Assembly: GCF_003671765.1 (NCBI RefSeq)
Contig: NZ_QPIB01000011.1
Location: 196,966 to 260,965 of the forward strand
Direction: 5' to 3'
Length of the DNA: 64,000 nucleotides
From: Xenophilus sp. E41
GTDB taxonomy: Bacteria; Pseudomonadota; Gammaproteobacteria; Burkholderiales; Burkholderiaceae_C
Shown: positions 46,080 to 54,249 of the stretch, piece by piece
Layout of the letters: each line of letters opens with the position of its first letter
Position numbering within the stretch: the stretch's first letter is position 1
The notes under the pieces: model-generated
The model's input: the letters and a program-made list of their open reading frames with translations, nothing else
Databases searched by the model: none
Told to the model about the DNA's origin: nothing
Translations under genes and position numbers: made by a program

Positions 46080-47237
46080 ATGAGTTCGACCCCTCCCGCA
46101 TCGCCCACCCTCGCCGACTGGCGCCAGCCGCCCCACCAACGCCTCGCCTTCCGGCAGGTGCCGGCGATCCTGTCCACCGCCGTGGTGGCGCACGACCCGG
46201 CGCAGGCCGCGCCGCTGCCCGAGGCGCCCATCGACTGGTCGGCCTTCCGCGTCGATGCGCGCGGCACGCCGCTGGACCTGGAGACCTTTCTGCGCCGCAC
46301 CCACAGCGACGGCCTGCTCGTGCTGCGGCACGGGCGCGTCGTGGGCGAGTGGTGGGACGAAGGCATGACGCCCTCGACCGTGCACATCCTGATGTCGGCC
46401 ACCAAGTCCGCGGTCGGCCTGCTGTGCGGCGTGCTGGCCGGCGAGGGCCGGCTCGACATGGAGGCGCCGGCCACGCTGTACGTGCCCGAAGCGGCCCATA
46501 CCGGCTACGCGGGCGCCACCGTGCGCCAGCTGCTCGACATGCGCGCCGATGCGCGGCTGGACACCGAGGACCTGCGCCGCTATGCCGCCGCCACCGGCTG
46601 GGACCCGGTGCCCGAGGGCACGCCGCGCGAGGGGCTGCACCGCTTCCTGGCCGGCCTGCCGGCGCGCGAGCCGGCGCACGGCGGGCCCTTTCGCTACGTG
46701 TCGGCCAACACCGACCTGCTGGGCTGGGTGCTGGAGCGTGCGGGCGGCGCGCCGCTGGCCGACTTGCTGTCGGATCGGCTCTGGCGCCCGCTCGGCGCCG
46801 AGCACGATGCGGCCCTGACGCTCGACTGGGAAGGCGCACCGCGCGCCACCGGCGGCCTGTGCAGCACCTTGCACGACTTCGCGCGCATCGGGCAGCTGAT
46901 GCTCGACGGCGGCCGTCGTGGCGGCACGCAGGTCGTGCCCGAGGAATGGATCGCCGACATCGCCGTCGAGGGCGACCGCGAGGCCTGGGCCGCGGGCGAA
47001 TTCGCCCAGGCCTTCGGCCGCCTGCCCATGCACTACCGCAGCGGCTGGTACGTGCTCGACGGCGAGCAGCCGCTGGTCTTCGCCATGGGCATCCACGGCC
47101 AGCACGTGTTCGTGGATGCGGCGCGCGACCTGGTCATCGCCAAGCTCTCGGCCTACCCGCAGGCGCTGGACGGCGACGCCACGGCGCTCACGCTGCGGGC
47201 GGTGCAGGCGATGCGCCGCTTCGTGGAGGCGGGTTAG
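46080..47237 (+). CDS. Serine hydrolase of the beta-lactamase (class C/DD-peptidase) superfamily
   Basis: A 385-residue cytosolic-looking protein. The SxxK nucleophile motif is MSATKSAVGLLCG. The YxN-like region is RYVSANTDLLGWVLE, and a C-terminal HGQHVFVD replaces the KTG box, as in esterase EstB and 6-aminohexanoate-dimer hydrolase relatives. No signal peptide. Likely an esterase or amidase of unknown substrate. Confidence 0.82.
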   Translation: MSSTPPASPTLADWRQPPHQRLAFRQVPAILSTAVVAHDPAQAAPLPEAPIDWSAFRVDARGTPLDLETFLRRTHSDGLLVLRHGRVVGEWWDEGMTPSTVHILMSATKSAVGLLCGVLAGEGRLDMEAPATLYVPEAAHTGYAGATVRQLLDMRADARLDTEDLRRYAAATGWDPVPEGTPREGLHRFLAGLPAREPAHGGPFRYVSANTDLLGWVLERAGGAPLADLLSDRLWRPLGAEHDAALTLDWEGAPRATGGLCSTLHDFARIGQLMLDGGRRGGTQVVPEEWIADIAVEGDREAWAAGEFAQAFGRLPMHYRSGWYVLDGEQPLVFAMGIHGQHVFVDAARDLVIAKLSAYPQALDGDATALTLRAVQAMRRFVEAG

Positions 47238-47311
47238 TCGCGCAGCGGACCGGCGTCCGGCACTGCCTGCGCTACCGTGCCGCCTGCTTCCAACACGCAA
47301 GGAGACGATTC

Positions 47312-47725
47312 ATGAGCACCCCCGCCGCCCTGGCCACCTGGCACCGCCTGGTGCGCGAACGCGACATGGCCGGCCTCGACACGCTGCTGGCGGACGAGGC
47401 CGTGTTCCATTCGCCCGTCGTCCACACGCCGCAGGTGGGCACGCGCATCACGGCCGCGTACCTGCGCGCCGCCTTCGACGTGTTCTTCAACGACAGCTTC
47501 CGCTACGTGCGCGAGACGGTCGCCGAGGACCACGCGGTGCTCGAGTTCGAGGTCGTCATCGACGGCATCAGCGTCAACGGCATCGACATGATCACGTGGA
47601 ACGCCGAGGGCCGCGTCACTGCCTTCAAGGTCATGATCCGCCCGCTCAAGGCGATCCAGTTGATCCACCAGAAGATGGCCGCGATGCTCGAGGCGCAGGC
47701 GGCCAGGGCCGCCAAGAAGGCCTGA
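47312..47725 (+). CDS. SnoaL-like/NTF2-fold protein
   Basis: A 137-residue single-domain protein with the NTF2-like alpha+beta cone: ATWHRLVRERDMAGLDTLLADEAVFHSPVV, then EDHAVLEFEVVIDGISVNGIDMITWNAEGRVTAF. Such proteins are small isomerases, hydratases or ligand binders. A ribosome site aaggagac precedes the ATG. Function unknown. Confidence 0.78.
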   Translation: MSTPAALATWHRLVRERDMAGLDTLLADEAVFHSPVVHTPQVGTRITAAYLRAAFDVFFNDSFRYVRETVAEDHAVLEFEVVIDGISVNGIDMITWNAEGRVTAFKVMIRPLKAIQLIHQKMAAMLEAQAARAAKKA

Positions 47726-47784
47726 AAAAGAGAAAGTGCAATCGGCCTGCAGCCCTCGCCAGCCGGGCGTTGCGGCCGAATTCG

Positions 47785-49050
47785 TCACGTTCGTGACGAT
47801 CGGGCGGCCGGCGCCTCGTCCCAGCCGAAGAAGCGCCGCACCGCCTCGCGCCGGGCCAGCGTGTCGGCCCGCCCCAGCGCCATCAGCTCGCGCGTGAAGC
47901 CGGTGTCGAACAGCAGGTAGCTGGCCAGCGCCGACGACTGGGCGGCCTTCGCGCCGTCGCCGTTGGCGGGGCCGCGGTGGCCGAAGGCGCGCCGCACCAC
48001 GCCGGGCAGGGCGTTCACATGCCGCGCGGCGATCACGTCGATGCGCTCCGACGGCGCGATCACCAGCAGCTCGACGGGCCGCAGGTGCGTGTCGCGGCGC
48101 GCCTCGGGCGGAATCAGCGCCAGCGTCTGGTTGATGCGCTGCAGGCGTTCCACGTCCACCGCCAGCGCGTCGAGGAAGATGCTCGACATCGCATGCCCCG
48201 CGATCTGCGCCAGCGTGGGATAGCCGGCCAGCGTGTTGGGCCCGTGCGAGGCCTGCGGCTCGTGCAGCCGGCCCGCGCCCACCACCAGCACGCGCCGCGC
48301 GCCCAGGTGGATCGCCGCCGCGATGGGCGCCGACTGGCGCATCGACCCGTCGCCGAAATACTCCGTGTGGCCCGCATGCGCGATGGCCGTGGCCGGGAAG
48401 ACGAAGGGAATGGCCGAGGACGCGAGCAGGTGCGCATGCGTGATCGGCCCCGGCACCGCCTGCCGCTGCGAGCGCACCCAGGGCTGCATCGGCACGGCCG
48501 ACTGGTAGAAGGTGAAGTGTTCGCCCGAGCTGTAGCTCGAGGCCGTGACGGCCAGCGCGCGCAGGTGGCCGTCCTGCATCAGGCGCGGCAGGCGGTCGAG
48601 CGGCACCAGCTGCTGCAGCAGGTCCGCCAGCGGCGTGTTGTCGAGCAGCGAGCGCGGCTGCTCGCGCCGCCAGCGCGCCAGCAGCCGCGCCAGCCCGTAG
48701 AGCATGCGCCAGCGGCCCGCCACGTCGAGCAGGTGCAGGCCGTCGGCACGGTACACCTGCTCGGGCCGGAACTGCTGCCACACGTCGGCGATATGGCGCA
48801 CCGCGTGGTCGAAGTCCGCCGCGCCGCAGGCCAGCGCCGCCGCATTGATGGCGCCGGCCGAGGTGCCGGTGATGATGGGAAAAGGGTTGCCGGCCTGCTG
48901 CCGCCCGGCCTCGCGCCGCAGGTCGGCCAGCGCCTCCAGCACGCCCACCTGGTAGGCGGCGCGGGCACCGCCGCCGGTGAGCAGCAGCCCCGCGGGCGAA
49001 GCGGCATCGGGCGCGTGGGAGGGGCTTGCGGAGGCGGGCGGATGCGGCAT
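47785..49050 (-). CDS. Patatin-like phospholipase
   Basis: A 421-residue patatin-family lipase. The oxyanion glycine loop is LTGGGARAAYQVG, the nucleophile elbow is GTSAG and the catalytic Asp is in YFGDGSMRQ. It hydrolyses acyl esters of phospholipids. No signal peptide is evident. The start at 49050 is divergent from apbC, about 40 bases away. Confidence 0.87.
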   Translation of the reverse strand: MPHPPASASPSHAPDAASPAGLLLTGGGARAAYQVGVLEALADLRREAGRQQAGNPFPIITGTSAGAINAAALACGAADFDHAVRHIADVWQQFRPEQVYRADGLHLLDVAGRWRMLYGLARLLARWRREQPRSLLDNTPLADLLQQLVPLDRLPRLMQDGHLRALAVTASSYSSGEHFTFYQSAVPMQPWVRSQRQAVPGPITHAHLLASSAIPFVFPATAIAHAGHTEYFGDGSMRQSAPIAAAIHLGARRVLVVGAGRLHEPQASHGPNTLAGYPTLAQIAGHAMSSIFLDALAVDVERLQRINQTLALIPPEARRDTHLRPVELLVIAPSERIDVIAARHVNALPGVVRRAFGHRGPANGDGAKAAQSSALASYLLFDTGFTRELMALGRADTLARREAVRRFFGWDEAPAARSSRT

Positions 49051-49092
49051 GGAGGCAGCCCGTAGACTACGCGCCACTTCGGAGCTTTCCCC

Positions 49093-50187
49093 ATGGCAGT
49101 TACCCCAGAGGTCCTTCAGAACGCGCTCCAGGCCGTCGTGGACCCGAACACCGGCAAGCCCCTCGCGGCCGGCAAATCCCTCCAGAACCTGCAGATCGAC
49201 GGCGCGGACGTCGCCTTCGACATCGAACTCGGCTACCCCGCGAAGAGCCAGCATGCCGCCCTGCGCAAGGCGCTGGTCGAGGCCGCGCGCACCGTGCCGG
49301 GCGTGGGCAACGTCTCGGTGAACTTCAAGCTGAACGTCGTGAGCCACTCCGTGCAGCGCGGCGTGCAGCTGATGCCCAACGTGAAGAACATCGTCGCCGT
49401 CGCCTCGGGCAAGGGCGGCGTGGGCAAGAGCACCACTGCCGCCAACCTGGCGCTGGCGCTCGCGGCCGAAGGCGCCACGGTGGGTCTGCTCGATGCCGAC
49501 ATCTACGGCCCCAGCCAGTCGCTGATGATGGGCCTGCAGGGCCGCAAGCCCGAGAGCACCGACGGCAAGAGCATGGAGCCGATCGTCAACCACGGCGTGC
49601 AGGTCATGTCGATCGGCTTCCTCGTCGATGCCGACCAGGCCATGATCTGGCGCGGCCCCATGGCCACGCAGGCGCTGGAGCAGATGCTGCGCCAGACCAA
49701 CTGGAAGGACCTGGACTACCTCGTCGTCGACATGCCGCCCGGCACCGGCGACATCCAGCTCACGCTGAGTCAGCGCGTGCCGATCACCGGCGCGGTGATC
49801 GTCACCACGCCGCAGGACATTGCGCTGCTCGACGCCCGCAAGGGCATCAAGATGTTCGAGAAGGTGGGCGTGCCCATCCTCGGCATCGTCGAGAACATGG
49901 CGGTGCACGTGTGCACGAACTGCGGCCACGTCGAGCACATCTTCGGCGCCGAGGGCGGCAAGAAGATGGCCGCCGAGTACGGCATGCCCTACCTGGGCGC
50001 GCTGCCCCTGGCGCTGGCCATCCGCGAGCAGGCCGACAGCGGTACGCCCACGGTGGTGGCGGCGCCCGAGAGCGAGGCGGCAGGCCTGTACCGCGAAGTG
50101 GCGCGCCAGGTGGCGGTGAGCGTGGCGCAGAAGGCCAAGGACTTCAGCGCCAAGTTCCCGACCATTACCGTCAGCAAGACCACCTGA
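49093..50187 (+). CDS. apbC: Iron-sulfur cluster carrier protein ApbC/Mrp
   Basis: A 364-residue P-loop ATPase that carries [4Fe-4S] clusters to apo-enzymes. An N-terminal DUF59-like domain (about 1-85) precedes the deviant Walker A ASGKGGVGKST. DADIYGPSQ, PPGTGD and the cluster-binding C-T-N-C (VCTNCGH) follow. It could serve the aconitase and molybdoenzyme encoded nearby, though it is a general factor. Confidence 0.93.
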   Translation: MAVTPEVLQNALQAVVDPNTGKPLAAGKSLQNLQIDGADVAFDIELGYPAKSQHAALRKALVEAARTVPGVGNVSVNFKLNVVSHSVQRGVQLMPNVKNIVAVASGKGGVGKSTTAANLALALAAEGATVGLLDADIYGPSQSLMMGLQGRKPESTDGKSMEPIVNHGVQVMSIGFLVDADQAMIWRGPMATQALEQMLRQTNWKDLDYLVVDMPPGTGDIQLTLSQRVPITGAVIVTTPQDIALLDARKGIKMFEKVGVPILGIVENMAVHVCTNCGHVEHIFGAEGGKKMAAEYGMPYLGALPLALAIREQADSGTPTVVAAPESEAAGLYREVARQVAVSVAQKAKDFSAKFPTITVSKTT

Positions 50188-50203
50188 CACTGCCACTGTT
50201 CGC

Positions 50204-51184
50204 ATGAACCTGCTTGCCTCGCTGCGCTACCTGGCCGCGCTGAGCGAGCACCGCCACTTCGGCCGCGCGGCCGCGGCCTGCCACATCACGCAGCCCGCGT
50301 TGTCGAACGCGCTGCGGGCGCTGGAAGAGGAATTCGGCGTCGTCATCGTGCGCCGGGGCCGCAGCTTCGCCGGCCTCACGCCGGAAGGCGAGACCGTGCT
50401 GGCCAGTGCGCACCGCATGCTGCACGAGCACGAGCGGCTGCAGCAGCAGCTGCGCAGCGAAGTCGACCATCCGCGCGGCCACCTGCGCATGGCGGCCGTG
50501 CCCACGGCCATGCCGCTGCTCACGCGCTTTGCCGCCCGGCTGCGCGCGCGGCACCCGGGCATCGTGCCCACGGTGCTGTCGATGAGCTCGGTGGAACTGG
50601 AGGCGGGCCTCGATGCGCTCGCGCTGGACCTGGCGCTCGGCTACATCGAACGCATGGACGCGCGCGGCAAGAAGGGCCAGGCAGCGCGGCTGCAGGCCTG
50701 GCCGCAGACGGTGGAGCACTACTTTCTGTTGCGGCGACGGAAGGGGCCGGGCAAGGGCAAGGCTGGCGACGGCCTGCGCCTTGCCGCGCCCATCGGCTGG
50801 GCCGAGGCGGCGACGCTGCCGCTGGTGCTGCTCACGCCCGAGATGCACAACCGCGCCATCGTCGACGCGGCCTTCGCCACCGCCGGCGCCGGGCGCGTGC
50901 GGCCCGCCATCGAGACCAACTCGGTGCTCACCCTCGCGCTGGCGGTGCAGGACGGCGAGGTCTGCGCCATCCTGCCCGGCGCCATGGTCGATACCGTGCG
51001 CCGCCATGCCGACCTGGAGGCCCTGCCGCTGGTCGGCCCCGAGGTGCGCACGCCGCTGGGCTTCATGGCGCCCGCGGCGGTGCGGCCGTCGCGCACGCTG
51101 GAGGCGGCGCTGGCGCTGGTGCAGGATTCCGACTGGCGTGCCGAGGTGGAGGCCCACAGCGGTACCTTGCGCACCGAGGGCTGA
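50204..51184 (+). CDS. LysR-family transcriptional regulator
   Basis: A 326-residue LysR protein. The helix-turn-helix lies at about residues 5-45 (SLRYLAALSEHRHFGRAAAA; ITQPALSNALRALEEEFG). The C-terminal effector domain contains an unusual basic segment RRRKGPGKGKAG. It starts 16 bases after apbC, so it may be co-transcribed. Its target cannot be read from the sequence; similar regulators often accompany formate dehydrogenase genes, but none adjoins it here. Confidence 0.85.
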   Translation: MNLLASLRYLAALSEHRHFGRAAAACHITQPALSNALRALEEEFGVVIVRRGRSFAGLTPEGETVLASAHRMLHEHERLQQQLRSEVDHPRGHLRMAAVPTAMPLLTRFAARLRARHPGIVPTVLSMSSVELEAGLDALALDLALGYIERMDARGKKGQAARLQAWPQTVEHYFLLRRRKGPGKGKAGDGLRLAAPIGWAEAATLPLVLLTPEMHNRAIVDAAFATAGAGRVRPAIETNSVLTLALAVQDGEVCAILPGAMVDTVRRHADLEALPLVGPEVRTPLGFMAPAAVRPSRTLEAALALVQDSDWRAEVEAHSGTLRTEG

Positions 51185-51219
51185 GGGCGCGGGGGTCGAG
51201 CCGCCCTTGATCTCGCGCG

Positions 51220-53328
51220 CTAGAAGCTCCAGCGAGCCGACATCCGCACGCTCCGTGGCTCCATCGGATGCACATGGCGGTCGTTGATGCCCGACCTACA
51301 TGCGCCGCTGACCACCTCGCGTGCCGAGCACGAGGCATACCAGTACTCGATGTCGTTGCCCTTCTTGCCGGTCAGATTGAACATCTGCAACCCGAGCGTC
51401 AGTCGCCGGTTGACCGCATAGGTCGCGCCGAAGTTCAACACCGTCAGCGAGCGTGAGCGCACGGTGTCCAGCGTGTCCAGTGCGCGCGGGCCCATGTAGC
51501 GCAGCCGCAAGGAACTGGTCCATGGACCGTGCTGCCACACCACACCGGCCGCGATCACGCGCTCGACCGCGTTGTCGATGTAGTTGCCTTCGCCATCGGG
51601 TGCCAGGCCGCGGAACCGGGCGCGCGACAGGGCCGCATCGGCTTCGAGGCGCCAGTTCGGATCGACCTGCCAGCGCAACGTGGCCTCGATGCCCCGTCGC
51701 TTGCTCGCGCGCCCGGGCTCCGTCGTGCCGGCATCGCCGACGTACACCAGTTCGGAATCGAGCTGCAGTTGCCACAGTGCGGCGGTCACGGTGAGTCCGT
51801 CCCACGGCTGGTAGCGCCAGCCGACTTCAGCGCCCTTGCCCTTGACCAGCGCAGGCACGCGCTGCGCGGCGTCGCCGCTCTGCGGATCAACCGCGATGGT
51901 CGCGCCGCGCACGTCGTTGCTGTGGAAGCCGACGCCGGCGTTGAGGTACAGCTCGTGCGCGGGCCCCACGGTCCAGGCCAGACCGGCCTTGGGGCTGAGC
52001 TGCGAATCGTGGCCGCGTCCGCTGTTGGCGGCGCCGAACACCGGCTCACGGCCCTGCACCTCGTAGCGCAGCCAGTCGCCGCGCAGTCCCACATAGCCGC
52101 GGAAGCTGTCCGTGAAATTGACAAGCTGCTGACCGTACACAGAAACGAGATCCTGCGACACCTGGTCGTCACGCACCGTGCCGATGCGCCCGCGGACCAC
52201 GGTCGGGTACAGGCCCACTTCGCCGATGCGGTCGCCACGCCACTGGGCGCCGAAGCTCAGGATGCCGTCCAGGCCGCCGAGCTTCACGGGGCGCATGTGC
52301 GAACCCTGCGCGCCGAACACGCGGCGCCGGTCGGTCTGCTCGAATTGGTCGCCCAGCTCGGGGTTGTTCAGGAAGTAGGTGAAATCCGAGAACAGGTCGA
52401 AGCGGTAGTCGATCGCATAGGCGCTGAACTTCGTCTCGCCCTCCGGTCCCTTGTCGAACCACTGGCCCGACAGCGAAAGCCTGCGCGTGCGGCCACCATC
52501 GGTGGGGTTCAAGCTGCCGAAGCGCGAGAGCTCGCCGCTGTCGATCAGCCGCTCTGGCACCTGATCGGTCGAGTTCCAGCGGCTCTGGTAGGCCATGCCG
52601 GTGAGGCTGAAGCCACGAGAGGGCGTGCCTTGTGAATAGCGCAGCACTGCATTGGCCTTGCGCAACCGCTCGGGCACGTCCCAAGGGCCGTTGTTGCCTT
52701 CGAGCTCGATGGCGCCGAGCCAGGTCTGGTCTTGCACCGTGCGCGAGCCGGCCGCGAGAACGCGGCGGAAATTGTGCGAGCCCAGCGTCACTTCGGCGAA
52801 GGGGTTGTCGAGCGCGCTCACATAGTCGAGCGACGCGCTGCCCGCGAGCGAGAAGTCGCCGCTGTCGGCGAAGTACGGCCCCTTGCGATAGCGCACCCCG
52901 GAGACCAGCTCCGGGATGAGGAAGTTGAGGTCGGCGAAGCCCTGTCCGTGGCCGTGCGTCGGCATGTTGACGGGCATGCCGTCGACAGTGACGGCGAAGT
53001 CGGTGCCGTGGTCGAGGTTGAACCCTCGAAGGAAATACTGGTTGGCCTTGCCGTCGCCCGAGTGCTGCGTGGCGACGACGCCCGGCACGGCCTCGACGAT
53101 GTCACCGGGCCGAAGCTTGGGGCGGGACTGGAAGGACGCTTTCTCGGCCGCGCCTTCGCTGGCGCTGTCGGCGGAGCCGATCGTCGCGTCGCGCGGTCCC
53201 TGGACCTGCACCTGCGGCAGGTGCGTCTGTGGCGTCGCGCTTGCCGGTGCCTGTGCCGGCGCCAGCCCGGCGAAGCCCGCCAGGGTCGCGCAGCAGGCCA
53301 CGCCGGACGCACGTTTCCATCTCTTCAT
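51220..53328 (-). CDS. TonB-dependent outer-membrane receptor (probable nickel or metallophore receptor)
   Basis: A 702-residue receptor. The signal peptide is about 1-27 (ending APAQA). The plug domain includes DIVEAVPGVVATQHSGDGKANQYFLRG and FNLDHGTDFAVTVDGMPVN. A beta-barrel follows and ends in Phe (ARWSF), as outer-membrane proteins do. A perfect NikR-type operator lies 16-42 bases before the start, and nikR is the next gene upstream, so nickel-dependent repression and a nickel or nickel-chelate cargo are inferred. Confidence 0.87.
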   Translation of the reverse strand: MKRWKRASGVACCATLAGFAGLAPAQAPASATPQTHLPQVQVQGPRDATIGSADSASEGAAEKASFQSRPKLRPGDIVEAVPGVVATQHSGDGKANQYFLRGFNLDHGTDFAVTVDGMPVNMPTHGHGQGFADLNFLIPELVSGVRYRKGPYFADSGDFSLAGSASLDYVSALDNPFAEVTLGSHNFRRVLAAGSRTVQDQTWLGAIELEGNNGPWDVPERLRKANAVLRYSQGTPSRGFSLTGMAYQSRWNSTDQVPERLIDSGELSRFGSLNPTDGGRTRRLSLSGQWFDKGPEGETKFSAYAIDYRFDLFSDFTYFLNNPELGDQFEQTDRRRVFGAQGSHMRPVKLGGLDGILSFGAQWRGDRIGEVGLYPTVVRGRIGTVRDDQVSQDLVSVYGQQLVNFTDSFRGYVGLRGDWLRYEVQGREPVFGAANSGRGHDSQLSPKAGLAWTVGPAHELYLNAGVGFHSNDVRGATIAVDPQSGDAAQRVPALVKGKGAEVGWRYQPWDGLTVTAALWQLQLDSELVYVGDAGTTEPGRASKRRGIEATLRWQVDPNWRLEADAALSRARFRGLAPDGEGNYIDNAVERVIAAGVVWQHGPWTSSLRLRYMGPRALDTLDTVRSRSLTVLNFGATYAVNRRLTLGLQMFNLTGKKGNDIEYWYASCSAREVVSGACRSGINDRHVHPMEPRSVRMSARWSF

Positions 53329-53343
53329 CTTCTCGTTGCCTGC

Positions 53344-53370
53344 GTATGAATATTCGTGAATTGTTCATAC
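53344..53370. promoter_or_regulatory. NikR-type operator
   Basis: GTATGA (53344-53349), 15-base spacer, TCATAC (53365-53370). The half-sites are identical to the E. coli NikR operator, which has a 16-base spacer. It lies between nikR and the TonB receptor, just upstream of the receptor start. Confidence 0.8.
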
Positions 53371-53443
53371 ATTTCGATGAAGCGGGATACGCCATTTGGC
53401 CCCGGTGAGGCGAGGTGGGCCGTCGGGACGCTCCTTCCGGTCC

Positions 53444-53941
53444 CTAGTTCAGAGGCCTGTAATGCGTGTGCGGCGCGCCGCCGTGCGTGTGTCGATGGCC
53501 GTGCGCATCCAGCGGCACGAGGTGGATGTTGCCGTGGCGCACGCCGCGCAGCGCGACCAGTTGCTGCGCACAGGCCTGCACTGCCGCGGTGGGGCCTCGC
53601 AGAACCACGGTTTCGAGGCAGTGGTCGTGGTCCAGGTGCGTGTGCAGGCTGGTGATGACCAGGTCGTGGTGGTCGTGCTGCAGGCCCAGCACGCGCGAGG
53701 TCACCGTCTGTTCGTGGTGGTCGTAGACGTAGCTCACGCTTGCCACGCACCAGGTCTCCAGGGGCGCCTTCTTTCCTCCTCGACCGGCGCCCGGGTCGGC
53801 CTGCCCCAGGGTATCGCTTCCCAACCTCGAACGGATGAGGTCGCGAACGGCCTCCGATCGGTTCACGTACCCCTTGTCGGCGATCAGGCGGTCGAATTGA
53901 TCGGCGAGTGCGTCGTCCAGCGAAATGGTGAAGCGTTGCAT
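53444..53941 (-). CDS. nikR: Nickel-responsive regulator NikR
   Basis: A 165-residue ribbon-helix-helix repressor. The RHH domain is at about 1-45 (MQRFTISLDDALADQFDRLI; RSEAVRDLIRSRLG). The ACT-like metal domain contains the histidine-rich DHHEQ, HTHLDHDHCLE and the C-terminal HGHRHTHGGAPHTH tail. The linker (about 50-65) is longer than in E. coli NikR (133 residues). The start at 53941 matches the family N-terminus. It probably represses the TonB receptor gene downstream through the operator at 53344-53370. Confidence 0.93.
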   Translation of the reverse strand: MQRFTISLDDALADQFDRLIADKGYVNRSEAVRDLIRSRLGSDTLGQADPGAGRGGKKAPLETWCVASVSYVYDHHEQTVTSRVLGLQHDHHDLVITSLHTHLDHDHCLETVVLRGPTAAVQACAQQLVALRGVRHGNIHLVPLDAHGHRHTHGGAPHTHYRPLN

Positions 53942-54057
53942 GGCTCGATTGTGCGATGGCTGCCGCACGCGGCAACGTGAGGTCCGGCTTGAAACTTGAA
54001 CGACCGCGATCGAGCACGCGACTGCCCGGGTCCACGACTCGCGCTTATGCTGTACCC

Positions 54058-54147
54058 ATGGGTCTGTGGGATGCGCTGCGTGCGCTGTGGGCGTTCTTCG
54101 TGCTGATCGGCCACTTCTTCCTGTGGCTGTTCAACCTCGGGCGCTAG
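54058..54147 (+). CDS. 29-residue single-pass membrane peptide (hypothetical)
   Basis: A tiny gene in its own intergenic space between nikR and the molybdoenzyme. MGLWDALRALWAFFVLIGHF and FLWLFNLGR form one tryptophan- and phenylalanine-rich hydrophobic helix of about 20 residues. The frame continues upstream but without hydrophobic or conserved character, so the ATG at 54058 is preferred. Function unknown; it could be a membrane micropeptide or a leader. Confidence 0.4.
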   Translation: MGLWDALRALWAFFVLIGHFFLWLFNLGR

Positions 54148-54249
54148 GCGCCGGCGCCGCACGGCCGGCGCCGCCTCATTGCCTTCGTGAATGGGGCGAT
54201 GCGTCGAATCCATTTGACCGTGGCGCGCCGGCCGGCCCACACTGCTCCG

